Source: an uncultured Clostridia bacterium (lineage in GTDB: Bacteria; Bacillota; Clostridia; Oscillospirales; Ruminococcaceae). From it: a stretch of 64,000 nt of DNA. A program made the position numbers and the translations under genes. The stretch lies in assembly GCA_947628655.1 (NCBI GenBank), contig CANRAS010000002.1:120384-184383 (forward strand). Reading direction: 5' to 3'. The first letter of the stretch is position 1; every line of letters begins with the position of its first letter. Positions 42,868-53,230 of this stretch are shown here, one piece after another. Under the pieces are notes generated by a model. It was not told where the DNA came from and ran no database searches. It was given only the letters and a program-made list of their open reading frames with translations.

Positions 42868-42942
42868 CTAAGTAAATTTACAGCGCAGGGGAAGTCAAAA
42901 CAAGGCTGCAGCAAGTTTAACAGCGCAAATGGTGGTGTTTTA

Positions 42943-44970
42943 GTGAAGAAGTGGACGACAGCGAGCGCGCCGGCGGGCGGTGATACGGCGATTTACGGCA
43001 CGTTCGGCGAACTTTTGGGCGGTATACTTATGCGGCGCGGGATAACGACGCTTGACGCGGCGCAGAAGTTTTTCGGCGGGGGCGGGCTTTCCGATCCGTT
43101 TCTTATGAACGATATGGAAAGCGCGGTTGAGATAATCCGCGACGCGCTCGACAGCGGGAAAAAGATAACGATATACGGCGATTACGACTGCGACGGCACG
43201 ACCGCAACGGCTATCCTGTACAGTTATCTGCAGGCAATGGGCGCGGAGGTGGACTGTTATATCCCCGAAAGCGCCGAGGGTTACGGTATGAATATCCCCG
43301 CGCTTGAACGTATCGTGAACGGCGGTACGGAACTTGTTATCACCGTAGACAACGGCATTACTGCGATTGACGAGGCGAAGTTCCTCAAAGACAAAAACGT
43401 CGAACTCGTCATCACCGACCACCACCAGCCCGGCGCGGAACTTCCCGTGTGCGGTGCTTGCGTTGACCCGAACCGCCTTGACGATATTTCCCCGTGCAAG
43501 GATTTATGCGGCGCGGGAGTTGCGCTGAAACTGCTTATCGCTCTTGAGGGCGACGAGGAGTTTGTTATGGACACGTTCGCGCACCTCGCGGCGGTCGGCA
43601 CGATAGGCGACGTTATGCCGCTTAAAGGCGAGAACCGCTATATAGTAAAGCGCGGTATTATGAATATAAGAAACGAGCAGAACGCGGGGCTTACGGAATT
43701 ATTGCGGAGCGCGTCGCGTTCGGTGCAGAACGTCACGGCGACCGATATAGCGTTTTGCGTTTGCCCCAGAATAAACGCGGCAAGACGGCTTGACAGTCCG
43801 CAAAAGGCGCTCCGTCTGCTGCTCTGTGAGGACGACGCGGAAACCGCGCGGACCATAGCCGAACAGCTTTCCGAACTGAACAACAAGCGCAGGAGCGAGG
43901 AAAACAGAATGCTTTCCGAGATAGAGCAGTACATAGCGCAGAACCCGCTTGTCGTAAAACAGCGCGTGATTGTACTGAGCGGAGCGGGCTGGCACCGCGG
44001 AATTATCGGGATAGTATGTTCGCGCCTGCTCGAAAAATACGACAAGCCTGTTGTCATAATCTCGATTGACGGCGACGAGGCGGTAGGCTCAATGCGGAGC
44101 ATTGAGGGCTTTTCCGCGCACAGAATGCTGATGTTCTGCGAACGGTGCCTTAAAAAATACGGCGGGCATACGGGCGCGGGCGGGTTTACGCTTAATACCT
44201 CGCGGATAGCGGAGTTTACGGAGTGTATTCACGATTATGCGAAGTTATATTACCCGAAAATGCCCGATGTCGCATTGTATGCCGATATGGAAACGACGCT
44301 TTCCGCGCTTGATCTGGAAAGCGTAAAGCGCCTGCCGTTATTGGAACCGTTCGGCACGAGCAACCCTACACCGCTTTTTTTGATACGCGAATGTGTTGTT
44401 ACTTCAAAGCGTTCGCTTAAAGACGGGAAATACACGTCGTTTGAGGTGAAGCAGGGGAATGTTTCAATGCGGTGCATTTCGTTCAAACTGCCGTTTGCGG
44501 AGTTTTTCGCGGAAATCGGCGAGAAGATAGATATAATAGCCTCTGCGGAGATTAACGAGTATAACGGCAATGAAAGCGTTCAATTGCGCATTGCGGATTA
44601 CCGCCCGTCGTGCTTTCGCGAGGATAAGTTTTTCGCGGCGAAACGCGTTTATGAAGAGATTTGCAGAGGAGAGGGCTGTGACCCGCGCTTAGCGCCCCGC
44701 GTTATTCCGCAAAACCGCGGACAGCTTATGACGGCATATGACGTTATCCGCAGGGAAAACGGACGTAAAACGCCCGAACAGCTTGCGGTGTTCGGCGGTA
44801 TGGAAAACTTCTGTATGCTGAAAGTAACGCTTGACGCGTTCGAGCAGGCGGGTATGATAGAGTATGTGAACGGCGCGCCGAAAGTCGTGCCCGTACAGGG
44901 CAAGCGCGACTTGCTCCAAAGCGGGATAATCGCGAATTTGAAACAGCAGTTCGCCGTAGGGAGAGCGTGA
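42943..44970 (+). CDS. recJ: Single-stranded-DNA exonuclease RecJ
   Basis: 675 residues from a GTG start (GGTGG seven bases ahead). Motif I YGDYDCDGTTATAIL, motif III VITDHHQPG (DHH), and DHHA1 'KKYGGHTGAGGFTL' are all intact. Degrades 5' single strands in recombination and base excision repair. Upstream of rel by 28 bases; the order recJ-(apt)-rel is common in Firmicutes, here without apt. Confidence 0.93.
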   Translation: MKKWTTASAPAGGDTAIYGTFGELLGGILMRRGITTLDAAQKFFGGGGLSDPFLMNDMESAVEIIRDALDSGKKITIYGDYDCDGTTATAILYSYLQAMGAEVDCYIPESAEGYGMNIPALERIVNGGTELVITVDNGITAIDEAKFLKDKNVELVITDHHQPGAELPVCGACVDPNRLDDISPCKDLCGAGVALKLLIALEGDEEFVMDTFAHLAAVGTIGDVMPLKGENRYIVKRGIMNIRNEQNAGLTELLRSASRSVQNVTATDIAFCVCPRINAARRLDSPQKALRLLLCEDDAETARTIAEQLSELNNKRRSEENRMLSEIEQYIAQNPLVVKQRVIVLSGAGWHRGIIGIVCSRLLEKYDKPVVIISIDGDEAVGSMRSIEGFSAHRMLMFCERCLKKYGGHTGAGGFTLNTSRIAEFTECIHDYAKLYYPKMPDVALYADMETTLSALDLESVKRLPLLEPFGTSNPTPLFLIRECVVTSKRSLKDGKYTSFEVKQGNVSMRCISFKLPFAEFFAEIGEKIDIIASAEINEYNGNESVQLRIADYRPSCFREDKFFAAKRVYEEICRGEGCDPRLAPRVIPQNRGQLMTAYDVIRRENGRKTPEQLAVFGGMENFCMLKVTLDAFEQAGMIEYVNGAPKVVPVQGKRDLLQSGIIANLKQQFAVGRA

Positions 44971-44998
44971 CTTTCAAAACTTCAAGGTGGTGTGTGGA

Positions 44999-47170
44999 AT
45001 GTCAATTACGATAGATGACCTTATGGCGCAAATCGACAAAATCGACAGGCGCTATGACATCGACAAAATACAGCGTGCCTACGAGCTTGCGGATTCGGCT
45101 CACGAGGGACAAATGCGCTCTTCGGGGGAGAAGTATATCACCCACCCGCTTTCCGTCGCGAGTATTCTGCTGGATTATCATATGGACACGGACACTATCT
45201 GCGCGGCGCTTTTGCACGACGTTGTAGAGGACACGGAAACGTCGCTCGAATACATCAGAAAGCGTTTCGGCGAGGACGTTGCGCTTATGGTGGACGGCGT
45301 TACGAAAATCGGTCAGGTGCCTCTGAACACAAAGGAAGAACAGCAGGCGGAAAACATTCGCAAAATTCTTATGGCAATGTCAAAGGACATTCGCGTTATC
45401 ATCATCAAACTTGCGGACAGACTGCACAATATGCGGACGCTTTACGCGCGTCCTCCCGAAAAACAGCGCAAGACTTCTCTTGAAACGATGAACTTCTACG
45501 CGCCTATCGCGCACCGCTTGGGTATGAGCGACGTAAAAGAGGAAATGGAGAGCATTGCCATTCACTACCTCGACCCTTACGGCTGTCAGGAGATAGAACG
45601 ATTGCTTAACGTTCACAAGGAAGAACGCGATTCGTTTATCGACCACATCACAACGCGGATACGTTCGCGCATTACCGATATAAAGCCCGAACCGATTATC
45701 GAGGGGCGCGTGAAGTCTATCTTCTCTATTTACAAGAAAATGTACGTCAAAAACAAGCCGTTCGACGAGATTTACGACATATACGCCGTGCGGATAATCG
45801 TACATTCGGTAATTGAATGTTATAACGTTCTGGGAATAATCCACGACCTGTTCAGTCCTATGCCGTACCGTTTCAAGGACTATATTGCAACGCCGAAACC
45901 GAACCGCTATCAGTCGCTCCACACAACGGTAATAGGCAAAGAGGGCATACCGTTCGAGGTGCAGATCCGCACAATGGAAATGCACAACACCGCGCAGTTC
46001 GGCATTGCCGCGCATTGGAAATACAAGGCGGGGCTTAAAGGCTCGGTAGCGGGCGAACAGCGTTTCGATTGGATACGTCAGCTTTTGGAGCGTCAGCAGG
46101 AGGCTGACGATGTAGAGCAGATAACCGACGCTATAAAGAACGATCTTTCGCAGGACGAGGTGTATGTGTTTTCTCCGAAAGGCGATGTGTTCACTCTGCC
46201 GAACGGCGCCTGCATAATAGACTTCGCGTATGCCATTCACACGGAAGTCGGCAATAAAATGGTCGGCGCGAAAGTCGGCGGGCGAATGGTGCAGTTTGAT
46301 TATCAGATAAAAACGGGCGATATAATCGAGATATTCACGAGCAGTTCGCCGAACGCAGGTCCTAACCGCAATTGGCTGAACATCGCGAAAACCACGGAGG
46401 CGAAAGCTAAGATACGCTCGTGGTTCAAGAAAGAACGCCGCGACGAAAACATAGCCTGCGGGCGCGAGGAACTCGAACGCGAATTTAAGCGCAACGGCAT
46501 ACCGACAACTCCCGAAGTGCTTGAGGACACGGCGAAAAACGCGCACTTCGATACCGTTGACGACTTGTACGCGGCGGTAGGCTACGGCGGAGTTATGCTG
46601 TCGAAGATAATTCAGCGTATAAAGTCAAGCCAGACGCGCGCGCAGAAAGAGCAGGCGCAGACGCTCCCGACGGGCGAGGAAATCACCGCCGAAACGAACC
46701 GCCGTTCCCGTCAAAAGGGTATCATAATAGAGGGCGTGGACAACTGCCTGATAAAGTTCGCGCAATGCTGCAATCCGCTCCCCGGCGACCCGATAATCGG
46801 TTTCGTAACGCGCGGTTTCGGCGTTTCGATACACAAGCAGGATTGTATAAACGTAATCAACAATATGGACAGCGCCGAAAACAAAGACCGCTGGATAAAA
46901 GCGACGTGGGCGGGCGTTGAAAACGAAACCTACCGCGCGAATATCGACATAATCGCCGACCAGCGCTCGTCGGTAATCGCGGACATCACATCGGCTATCG
47001 CCGTGAACCACATCCCGATGCACGAGATAAATATGCACCGCCTGAAAAACGGAAATACCAACCTGTTCATCACAATAGAAATAGCGGGCGTTGATCAGCT
47101 TTCAAACATTATGACGCGCATTAAGAAGATACCGGGGGTAATTTCCGCAGAGAGAACGGGCAAACAGTAA
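44999..47170 (+). CDS. Bifunctional (p)ppGpp synthetase/hydrolase
   Basis: 723 residues. The HD hydrolase domain is intact ('YITHPLSVASILLDYHMDTD', 'LLHDVVEDTE'); synthetase with 'FKDYIATPKPNRYQSLHTTV'; TGS domain 'VYVFSPKGDVFTLPNGACII'; zinc-finger-like CCNPLPGD; ACT at the C-terminus. Makes and degrades the stringent-response alarmone. ATG chosen 8 bases after AAGGTGG; GTG codons just upstream overlap the site. In operon with recJ and the following metallo-hydrolase. Confidence 0.95.
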   Translation: MSITIDDLMAQIDKIDRRYDIDKIQRAYELADSAHEGQMRSSGEKYITHPLSVASILLDYHMDTDTICAALLHDVVEDTETSLEYIRKRFGEDVALMVDGVTKIGQVPLNTKEEQQAENIRKILMAMSKDIRVIIIKLADRLHNMRTLYARPPEKQRKTSLETMNFYAPIAHRLGMSDVKEEMESIAIHYLDPYGCQEIERLLNVHKEERDSFIDHITTRIRSRITDIKPEPIIEGRVKSIFSIYKKMYVKNKPFDEIYDIYAVRIIVHSVIECYNVLGIIHDLFSPMPYRFKDYIATPKPNRYQSLHTTVIGKEGIPFEVQIRTMEMHNTAQFGIAAHWKYKAGLKGSVAGEQRFDWIRQLLERQQEADDVEQITDAIKNDLSQDEVYVFSPKGDVFTLPNGACIIDFAYAIHTEVGNKMVGAKVGGRMVQFDYQIKTGDIIEIFTSSSPNAGPNRNWLNIAKTTEAKAKIRSWFKKERRDENIACGREELEREFKRNGIPTTPEVLEDTAKNAHFDTVDDLYAAVGYGGVMLSKIIQRIKSSQTRAQKEQAQTLPTGEEITAETNRRSRQKGIIIEGVDNCLIKFAQCCNPLPGDPIIGFVTRGFGVSIHKQDCINVINNMDSAENKDRWIKATWAGVENETYRANIDIIADQRSSVIADITSAIAVNHIPMHEINMHRLKNGNTNLFITIEIAGVDQLSNIMTRIKKIPGVISAERTGKQ

Positions 47171-47192
47171 TCAAAATAAAAACGGAGGGCGT

Positions 47193-47822
47193 ATGGACGA
47201 AATAATCACGATACCCTTGGGGGTTCTGTCAGCAAACTGCTATATAATCCCCGCTGACGACAACAAAGTAATCGTCGTTGACCCCGCGTCCACGGGGGAA
47301 GTGACGGCAATAGCCGACACTAACGACGCGGAAATCGGCGCGATTATCATAACGCACGGACATTATGACCACTTTGCGGGAGCGGCGGCGCTGAAAGAAA
47401 TCACGGGCGCACCGATTTACGCGCCCGATTTGGATACGGAAATGTTCCAAAGCGCGGAAAAGAGCTGGGCGCGGTTTATGTACGGCGCGCCGTTCGCGCC
47501 GATAACGCCCGACGTCGCTTTCCAGGACGGGGACGAGTTTACGCTGTTCGGTGTAACATTCCGCGCGATGAACGCTCCGGGACACACGGCAGGCAGTTGT
47601 CTTATCTTCTGCGATAAGTTCGACTGCATTTTCACGGGCGATGTGATTTTCCGAGGCAGCGTAGGCAGAACCGACGGCTATTCGGGCAGTTCTCAGCAAT
47701 GTATGGATACCTTGCGCAAAATAAAGCGGATCGAGCATAATTATAAGTTAATGTGCGGACACGGCGAAAGCACGGATTTAGCGACGGAAAAGCGTTATAA
47801 CCCGTATCTTGCAAACGCGTGA
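47193..47822 (+). CDS. Metallo-beta-lactamase-fold hydrolase (glyoxalase II-like)
   Basis: 209 residues. Metal motif THGHYDHFAG (HxHxDH), later 'HTAGSCLIF', 'FTGDVIFRGSVGRTD' and 'CGHGESTDL'. This is the YcbL-like single-domain group, often annotated as hydroxyacylglutathione hydrolase though the substrate is not known. 22 bases after rel, GGAGGGC before ATG; last gene of the recJ-rel transcript. Confidence 0.9.
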   Translation: MDEIITIPLGVLSANCYIIPADDNKVIVVDPASTGEVTAIADTNDAEIGAIIITHGHYDHFAGAAALKEITGAPIYAPDLDTEMFQSAEKSWARFMYGAPFAPITPDVAFQDGDEFTLFGVTFRAMNAPGHTAGSCLIFCDKFDCIFTGDVIFRGSVGRTDGYSGSSQQCMDTLRKIKRIEHNYKLMCGHGESTDLATEKRYNPYLANA

Positions 47823-47918
47823 GCATCTATTTTGTCAATTTTATGATAGTTTCAAGCGGTTTTTTTGTAAACTTTAACGAAAAAAGCCCCGCGCCCGCCT
47901 ATTCGCGCGGTTATTCTA

Positions 47919-47947
47919 TTGACTTTACTCGCGGTTTTTGTTACAAT
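47919..47947 (+). promoter_or_regulatory. Promoter of the DUF4870-like gene
   Basis: TTGACT (47919-47924), 17 bases, TACAAT (47942-47947). Confidence 0.8.
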
Positions 47948-47986
47948 ATGTAATAATGAAATAAATTTTTTATGGAGGTAATTTAA

Positions 47987-48304
47987 ATGGATAATTCAAA
48001 TGATAAGGTATTCGGCGTACTGTCTTATCTCGGACCGCTGGTTATTATTTCGCTTGCGGTCGGCAAAACGCCGTTTGTAAAGCACCACGCAAATCAAGGT
48101 CTTGTGCTGTTTATTCTGGAGGTAATATTCTCCGTTGTTCTGGCTATTGCAGGTCTTATCCCCGTTGTCAGAGTGCTGTTCTGGATAATCGGCGGACTTG
48201 TTGACCTCGTTTGCTTTATAATGGCGATTATGGGTATCGTCGGCGTTGTAAACGGCGAAATGAACGAACTGCCCGTTATCGGCGCTATTAAACTTATCAA
48301 GTAA
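47987..48304 (+). CDS. Small membrane protein, DUF4870/Tic20-like
   Basis: 105 residues with three hydrophobic helices. 'VFGVLSYLGPLVIISLAVGK' followed by 'FVKHHANQGLVLFILEV' is the DUF4870 pattern (a conserved 'H-x-x-Q/N-x-x-Q' between helices 1 and 2). Function unknown. Start behind GGAGGT. Ends at a terminator. Confidence 0.82.
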   Translation: MDNSNDKVFGVLSYLGPLVIISLAVGKTPFVKHHANQGLVLFILEVIFSVVLAIAGLIPVVRVLFWIIGGLVDLVCFIMAIMGIVGVVNGEMNELPVIGAIKLIK

Positions 48305-48321
48305 TTTCAAGCGAACACATT

Positions 48322-48357
48322 CGCCCCGTTTCCTCAAAAGCGGGGCGTTTGTTTTTA
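48322..48357 (+). terminator. Terminator after the DUF4870-like gene
   Basis: CGCCCCG, loop of 12, CGGGGCG, then TTTGTTTTT. Confidence 0.75.
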
Positions 48358-48365
48358 TAAACCAC

Positions 48366-48394
48366 TTGATTTTATTCGAGAAAAGAGTTATAAT
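48366..48394 (+). promoter_or_regulatory. Promoter ahead of the glycosyltransferase gene
   Basis: TTGATT (48366-48371), 17 bases, TATAAT (48389-48394). It lies about 310 bases from the TTG start; a whole repeat element is between them. Confidence 0.75.
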
Positions 48395-48432
48395 ATAGTT
48401 AGTGTATTTGATATTTATTTGTAGCGTCGGAA

Positions 48433-48688
48433 GTAGCTAGAGAATAGAGATTAGAGATTAGTTGTTGGTGTTCCCCCTGCGGGGGAACAAGAAAGATTGT
48501 CTTTGAGCGGTTAGGCTGACACACTCGGTTAAAGCCACACCGCCTGCGCGGTGCAGGCGCGTATTAGTCCGCAGACAATCTTTCCGCGCCCGATAGGGCG
48601 CACACCCAAACAAACAGCAGGCAAAGCCTGCTGTTTGAGAGTAATCCGCCAACGGCGGATTACTCGCTAACAACTATTCTCTAACAAC
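48433..48688. repeat. Complete heptad/hairpin element in the leader of the glycosyltransferase gene
   Basis: Ends GTAGCTAGAGAATA and TATTCTCTAACAAC. Left hairpin TGTTCCCCCTGCGGGGGAACA, core AGATTGTCTTTGAGCGG, middle CACCGCCTGCGCGGTG, inverted core CCGCAGACAATCT, hairpins GCGCCCGATAGGGCGC, AAACAGCAGGCAAAGCCTGCTGTTT and GTAATCCGCCAACGGCGGATTAC. Here the left arm's core has changed to GAGCGG/CCGC while its partner changed too. Confidence 0.9.
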
Positions 48689-48713
48689 TTTAAAAAAGGA
48701 GGTGTTCCCCAAC

Positions 48714-50276
48714 TTGTCAACGGAAAAACTTAACATTTGCCTTATGAACGACTCGTTCCCGCCGATAATCGACGGCGTGGCTAACGCCGTAATAAACTAC
48801 GCGAACATAATAAACGACGGATTGGGGAGCGCCTCTGTCGCGGTTCCTCGCTATCCCGATGTCGAGGACGATTATCCGTTTGAGGTGGTGCGCTATAGAA
48901 GTATGCCGATAACCGTAAAACTCTGCGGTTACCGCGCGGGTTATCCGTTCTCCTCGCGGGCGCTGGACAAGCTGGCGCAGGACGAGTACGACATAATCCA
49001 CTCGCATTGCCCGTTCGCGTCAACAATGATGGCGAGAGTTCTCCGCGAAAAGACGAATGTCCCGCTTGTTATGACTTATCACACGAAATTCGATATAGAT
49101 ATAAAGCGCGATATTCGCAATGAAACTCTTGCAAATCAGATAGTTAAAATAATCATAGAAAACATCTCCGCCTGCGATGAAGTCTGGACGGTAAGTAAGG
49201 GCGCGGGGGAGAACCTGCGCAGTCTGGGGTACGAGGGGGATTATGTCGTTATGGAAAACGGCGTTGATTTCCCGCGCGGACGTGCCGACGCGGACGATAC
49301 CGCCGAACTTCGCCGATATTACGACGTGCCCGAAAACGCGATACTGTTTTTGTTTGTCGGCAGGCTTTTGTGGTACAAGGGACTGAAACTCACGCTGGAC
49401 GCGCTGAAAATCATCGACGGCAAGGGGATAAACTATCGTATGATGTTTGTCGGCGACGGGCTTGACAGAGCCGAAATCGAAAACTACGCGGAGCAAATCG
49501 GTGTAATAGATAACTGTATCTTTACGGGCGCGGTAAGCGACCGCGAGGACTTGCGCGTTTACTATACGGCGGGAGATTTGTTTGTGTTCCCGTCGGAGTA
49601 CGATACGAACGGACTTGTTGTGCGTGAGGCGGCGGCGTGCGGAGTAGCGTCGATTTTGATAAAGGGAAGTTGTGCCTCCGAAGGAATAACGGACGGGCGC
49701 ACGGGAATACTCGCAAACGCCGACCCCGCGGACATCGCCGCGAAAATGGAGTTCGCCGCGTCGCATAGAACGGAGATACGGCAGTTCGGCGAAAACGCTA
49801 TGAACGAAGTGTACATCTCGTGGAAAGACGCGGTAACGCACGCGTATGAACGCTATTTTGTAGTGCGCGAAAAGTGTATGAGCGGGCTTTCTGGGCGCAG
49901 GGAAAAACGCATAACGGGCGCGTGGTTCAGAACGGTGGACGACATAACGAACGCCGTTCAGCAGATACGGAAACTGCCGAACGGTATAAAGAAAACAAGC
50001 GGAAAGGTGCGGGACGGAATTGTTACGTCAAGCCGAAAGGTGAAAAAAGTGTGGTCACGGTCATTCAAGAAACTAGGGCTTAAACCCAAGCAAACCGCAG
50101 ATTTGCCCGACGGTTTCACGGAAGATGATATTAAAATCGAAAGTTCCGCCTGCACGGGCGAAACGACAATAGGCTTTTTCAGCAAAGCGGAAAACAAGCT
50201 GATGTACGCAGAACTAGTGAACGACGAGGACGATATAGAAAGGTTCTATAAGAAATATGGCGTTAAAAGAAAATAA
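48714..50276 (+). CDS. GT4-family glycosyltransferase
   Basis: 520 residues. GT-B fold with 'NDSFPPIIDGVANAVINYAN' at the start, 'MTYHTKFDIDI', 'LFVGRLLWYKGLKLTLDAL', and donor-site 'FPSEYDTNGLVVREAAACGV' (E-x7-E). Similar to GT4 enzymes that glycosylate diacylglycerol or phosphatidylinositol; the acceptor is not clear here. The last 140 residues are basic (RKLPNGIKKTSGKVRDGI) and could bind membrane or anionic polymer. TTG start set by AGGAGGTG; the in-frame GTG overlaps that site. Confidence 0.88.
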   Translation: MSTEKLNICLMNDSFPPIIDGVANAVINYANIINDGLGSASVAVPRYPDVEDDYPFEVVRYRSMPITVKLCGYRAGYPFSSRALDKLAQDEYDIIHSHCPFASTMMARVLREKTNVPLVMTYHTKFDIDIKRDIRNETLANQIVKIIIENISACDEVWTVSKGAGENLRSLGYEGDYVVMENGVDFPRGRADADDTAELRRYYDVPENAILFLFVGRLLWYKGLKLTLDALKIIDGKGINYRMMFVGDGLDRAEIENYAEQIGVIDNCIFTGAVSDREDLRVYYTAGDLFVFPSEYDTNGLVVREAAACGVASILIKGSCASEGITDGRTGILANADPADIAAKMEFAASHRTEIRQFGENAMNEVYISWKDAVTHAYERYFVVREKCMSGLSGRREKRITGAWFRTVDDITNAVQQIRKLPNGIKKTSGKVRDGIVTSSRKVKKVWSRSFKKLGLKPKQTADLPDGFTEDDIKIESSACTGETTIGFFSKAENKLMYAELVNDEDDIERFYKKYGVKRK

Positions 50277-50278
50277 AG

Positions 50279-51656
<1,378 letters not shown>

Positions 51657-51825
51657 TTTACAGTGAAGAGCGCATAGTGCAAAGTATGCTGCTAGTAGCT
51701 AGAGAATAGAGGCTAGTAGCTAGTTTCTAGTGTGCGCCCTGTTTCGCTTTGCTGTCGGCGCATCGTGCGCCGACTTTGGGCGAAACGGTAGCGGCGTCCT
51801 GCCGCTACCTTGCGGGCGCGGATTA
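51657..51825. repeat. Left half of a composite element after tgt
   Basis: GTAGCTAGAGAATAG, AGGCTAG heptads, then nested hairpins: GTGCGCCCTGTTTCGC and outer partner GGGCGAAAC, inner GTCGGCGCATCGTGCGCCGAC, GGTAGCGGCGTCCTGCCGCTACC, and GCGGGCGCGG before core AGATTGTCTGCGGGTCAA. A hairpin position normally 16 bp long has become a nest of about 90 bases. Confidence 0.8.
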
Positions 51826-52064
51826 GATTGTCTGCGGGTCAAAGCGTTGCCCGCTTTACCGCGCGTTTTGCGTGGCTCAATTCAAGCGCCCCGCGCCCTT
51901 ATCCCGCGTGCCGTAACCGTCCCGCGTCAAACGCGCCTGCCCCGCCCGTACCGCGCCTTTGCCCGACCGCCCGCAATTCGCCTGACGGCGAATTAACGGC
52001 GCTGACGCGCCGTTGTTTTGCGCGCTGCGCAAAACGCGGGCTAGGTTACACGGGCGCGGGGCGA
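51826..52064 (+). repeat. Triple-hairpin module, copy 2
   Basis: AGATTGTCTGCGGGTCAAAG, then the GCGCGTTTTGCGTGGCTCAA and GTCCCGCGTCAAACGCGCCT blocks, CCCGACCGCCCGC, and three hairpins AATTCGCC-TGAC-GGCGAATT, AACGGCGC-TGAC-GCGCCGTT, TTTTGCGC-GCT-GCGCAAAA. The module then ends in CGCGGGCT. Same order as copies 3 and 4. Confidence 0.87.
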
Positions 52065-52090
52065 CCCTCTAACAACCGAAAGGATCAACT

Positions 52091-52747
52091 ATGTTAAAGT
52101 TTGCAATATTCGACCTAGACGGCACGTTACTAAATTCCACGCCGATGTGGGAACAGCTCGGCGCGCGGTATTTGTCTAACCTCGGCAAAACCGCCGAACC
52201 CGACCTTGCACAAAAGCTGAACGCGCTGTCGCTGGAGGAGGGCGCGAGGTATCTTCGTTCGCGTTACGAACTCAGCTTTTCAGCGGAGGAAATACACCGC
52301 CACTTGACGCGTATGACGGAGGACTACTATACAAACGAGGTGCGCTTAAAAGACGACGCGGCGAAACTGCTGGCTTTGCTCCGTGCGCGGTGCGTACATA
52401 TGAGCATAGCGACGGCTGGCAGTGAGCGTTTGGCGTGGGCGGCGCTCTCACGGCTCGGCGCAGCGGATTTCTTCGGCGGTATTGCAAGTTGTGAAAACTA
52501 CGGCTCAAAACGTTCCCCGGACGTGTATCTCGCGGCGGCGGACTTGATTTACGCGTTACCCGAAGAAACGGCAGTGTTCGAGGACTCGCTGTTCGCAGTT
52601 CAGACGGCGCATAGAGCGGGTTTCACTACCGTTGCAGTAAAGGACGTCTCCGAAAGCAACCAAACCGCGCTGAAAACCACCGCAGACTTTTATGCGGAGA
52701 GTTTGGGCGAAGTGGTTGAGATGTTGGGGGAGATTTTTAAGAAGTAA
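52091..52747 (+). CDS. HAD-superfamily phosphatase, second gene
   Basis: 218 residues. FDLDGTLLNSTP (Asp8, Asp10), 'MSIATAGSE' motif II, Lys in GSKRSPDVYL, and 'TAVFEDSLFAV' motif IV; helical cap between motifs I and II, as in beta-phosphoglucomutase-like enzymes. Related to but distinct from the 6126-6665 protein. Substrate unknown. Stop TAA falls inside the AAGAAGTAAGAGG heptad array. Single gene. Confidence 0.88.
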   Translation: MLKFAIFDLDGTLLNSTPMWEQLGARYLSNLGKTAEPDLAQKLNALSLEEGARYLRSRYELSFSAEEIHRHLTRMTEDYYTNEVRLKDDAAKLLALLRARCVHMSIATAGSERLAWAALSRLGAADFFGGIASCENYGSKRSPDVYLAAADLIYALPEETAVFEDSLFAVQTAHRAGFTTVAVKDVSESNQTALKTTADFYAESLGEVVEMLGEIFKK

Positions 52748-52805
52748 GAGGTTAGAGGTAAGCGGTAAGAGAGTAGCTAGAGAATAGTTGTTAGTAATAG
52801 CGTTG
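52742..52805. repeat. Heptad arrays after the second HAD gene
   Basis: AGAAGTA AGAGGTT AGAGGTA AGCGGTA, then AGCTAGAGAATAG and TTAGTAATAG: both end types of the element are joined here head to tail. Confidence 0.8.
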
Positions 52806-53186
52806 CCCGCCGTTGGCGGGGATTTGGAATTGGGTATAACGTTGCTTTATAAGGTTAAGTGGCTTTTGGCTTATGGTTCATCGCGCGGCTTTTGGCGCGC
52901 GGAATGTCACCGACATTCCGCGCGCGGAGAGGTTGCTTTAAATCGACCGTTCCGCGCACTTCGTGCGCTCCACTAGGCGCAAGGGGGACGCCCTCTATCG
53001 CAGGGCGTCCCCCTCTGCCCGCTACGCGGGCATTCACCCCCTTGCGGAGCTCTTGAGCGTGGGGATTTCGCCGCCTGCGGGCGGCGACCAGAGGGCTCTG
53101 CCCTCTGGACTCCCGCAGCCTTTGAAAAGGCTGGCGAAACTTTCACAGCCTACGGCGGGGTCGGTTACGGCTGCTACGCCGCTTTC
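52806..53186 (+). repeat. Long GC-rich repeat module, copy 3
   Basis: Full-length copy. Starts CCCGCCGTTGGCGGGG, passes GCGCGCGGAATGTCACC and its inverted partner GACATTCCGCGCGC (12-bp stem), GCGCACTTCGTGCGC, AGGGGGACGCCCT-CTATCGC-AGGGCGTCCCCCT, CCCGCTACGCGGG, CGCCGCCTGCGGGCGGCG, CCAGAGGGCTCTGCCCTCTGG, and ends near GGCTGCTACGCCGCTTTC. At least five stems; all are paired in copies 1 and 2 though sequences differ. Confidence 0.87.
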
Positions 53187-53230
53187 TTACTTCTAACCTC
53201 TAACCTCTAACCGCTTACCTCTCCCAGCTT
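53187..53230 (-). repeat. Heptad array at the stop of the membrane-protein gene
   Basis: CTTACTT CTAACCT CTAACCT CTAACCG CTTACCT in phase, then CTCCCAG CTTACTT CTTAC. The minus-strand gene ends within the last unit. Confidence 0.8.

Noticed and set aside
51730..52097. Open frames in the triple-hairpin module (also at 32877-33230, 62233-62515 and 63462-63751)
   Set aside because: Different frames are open in different copies and the translations are Arg/Pro/Ala-rich, as expected from GC-rich hairpins.
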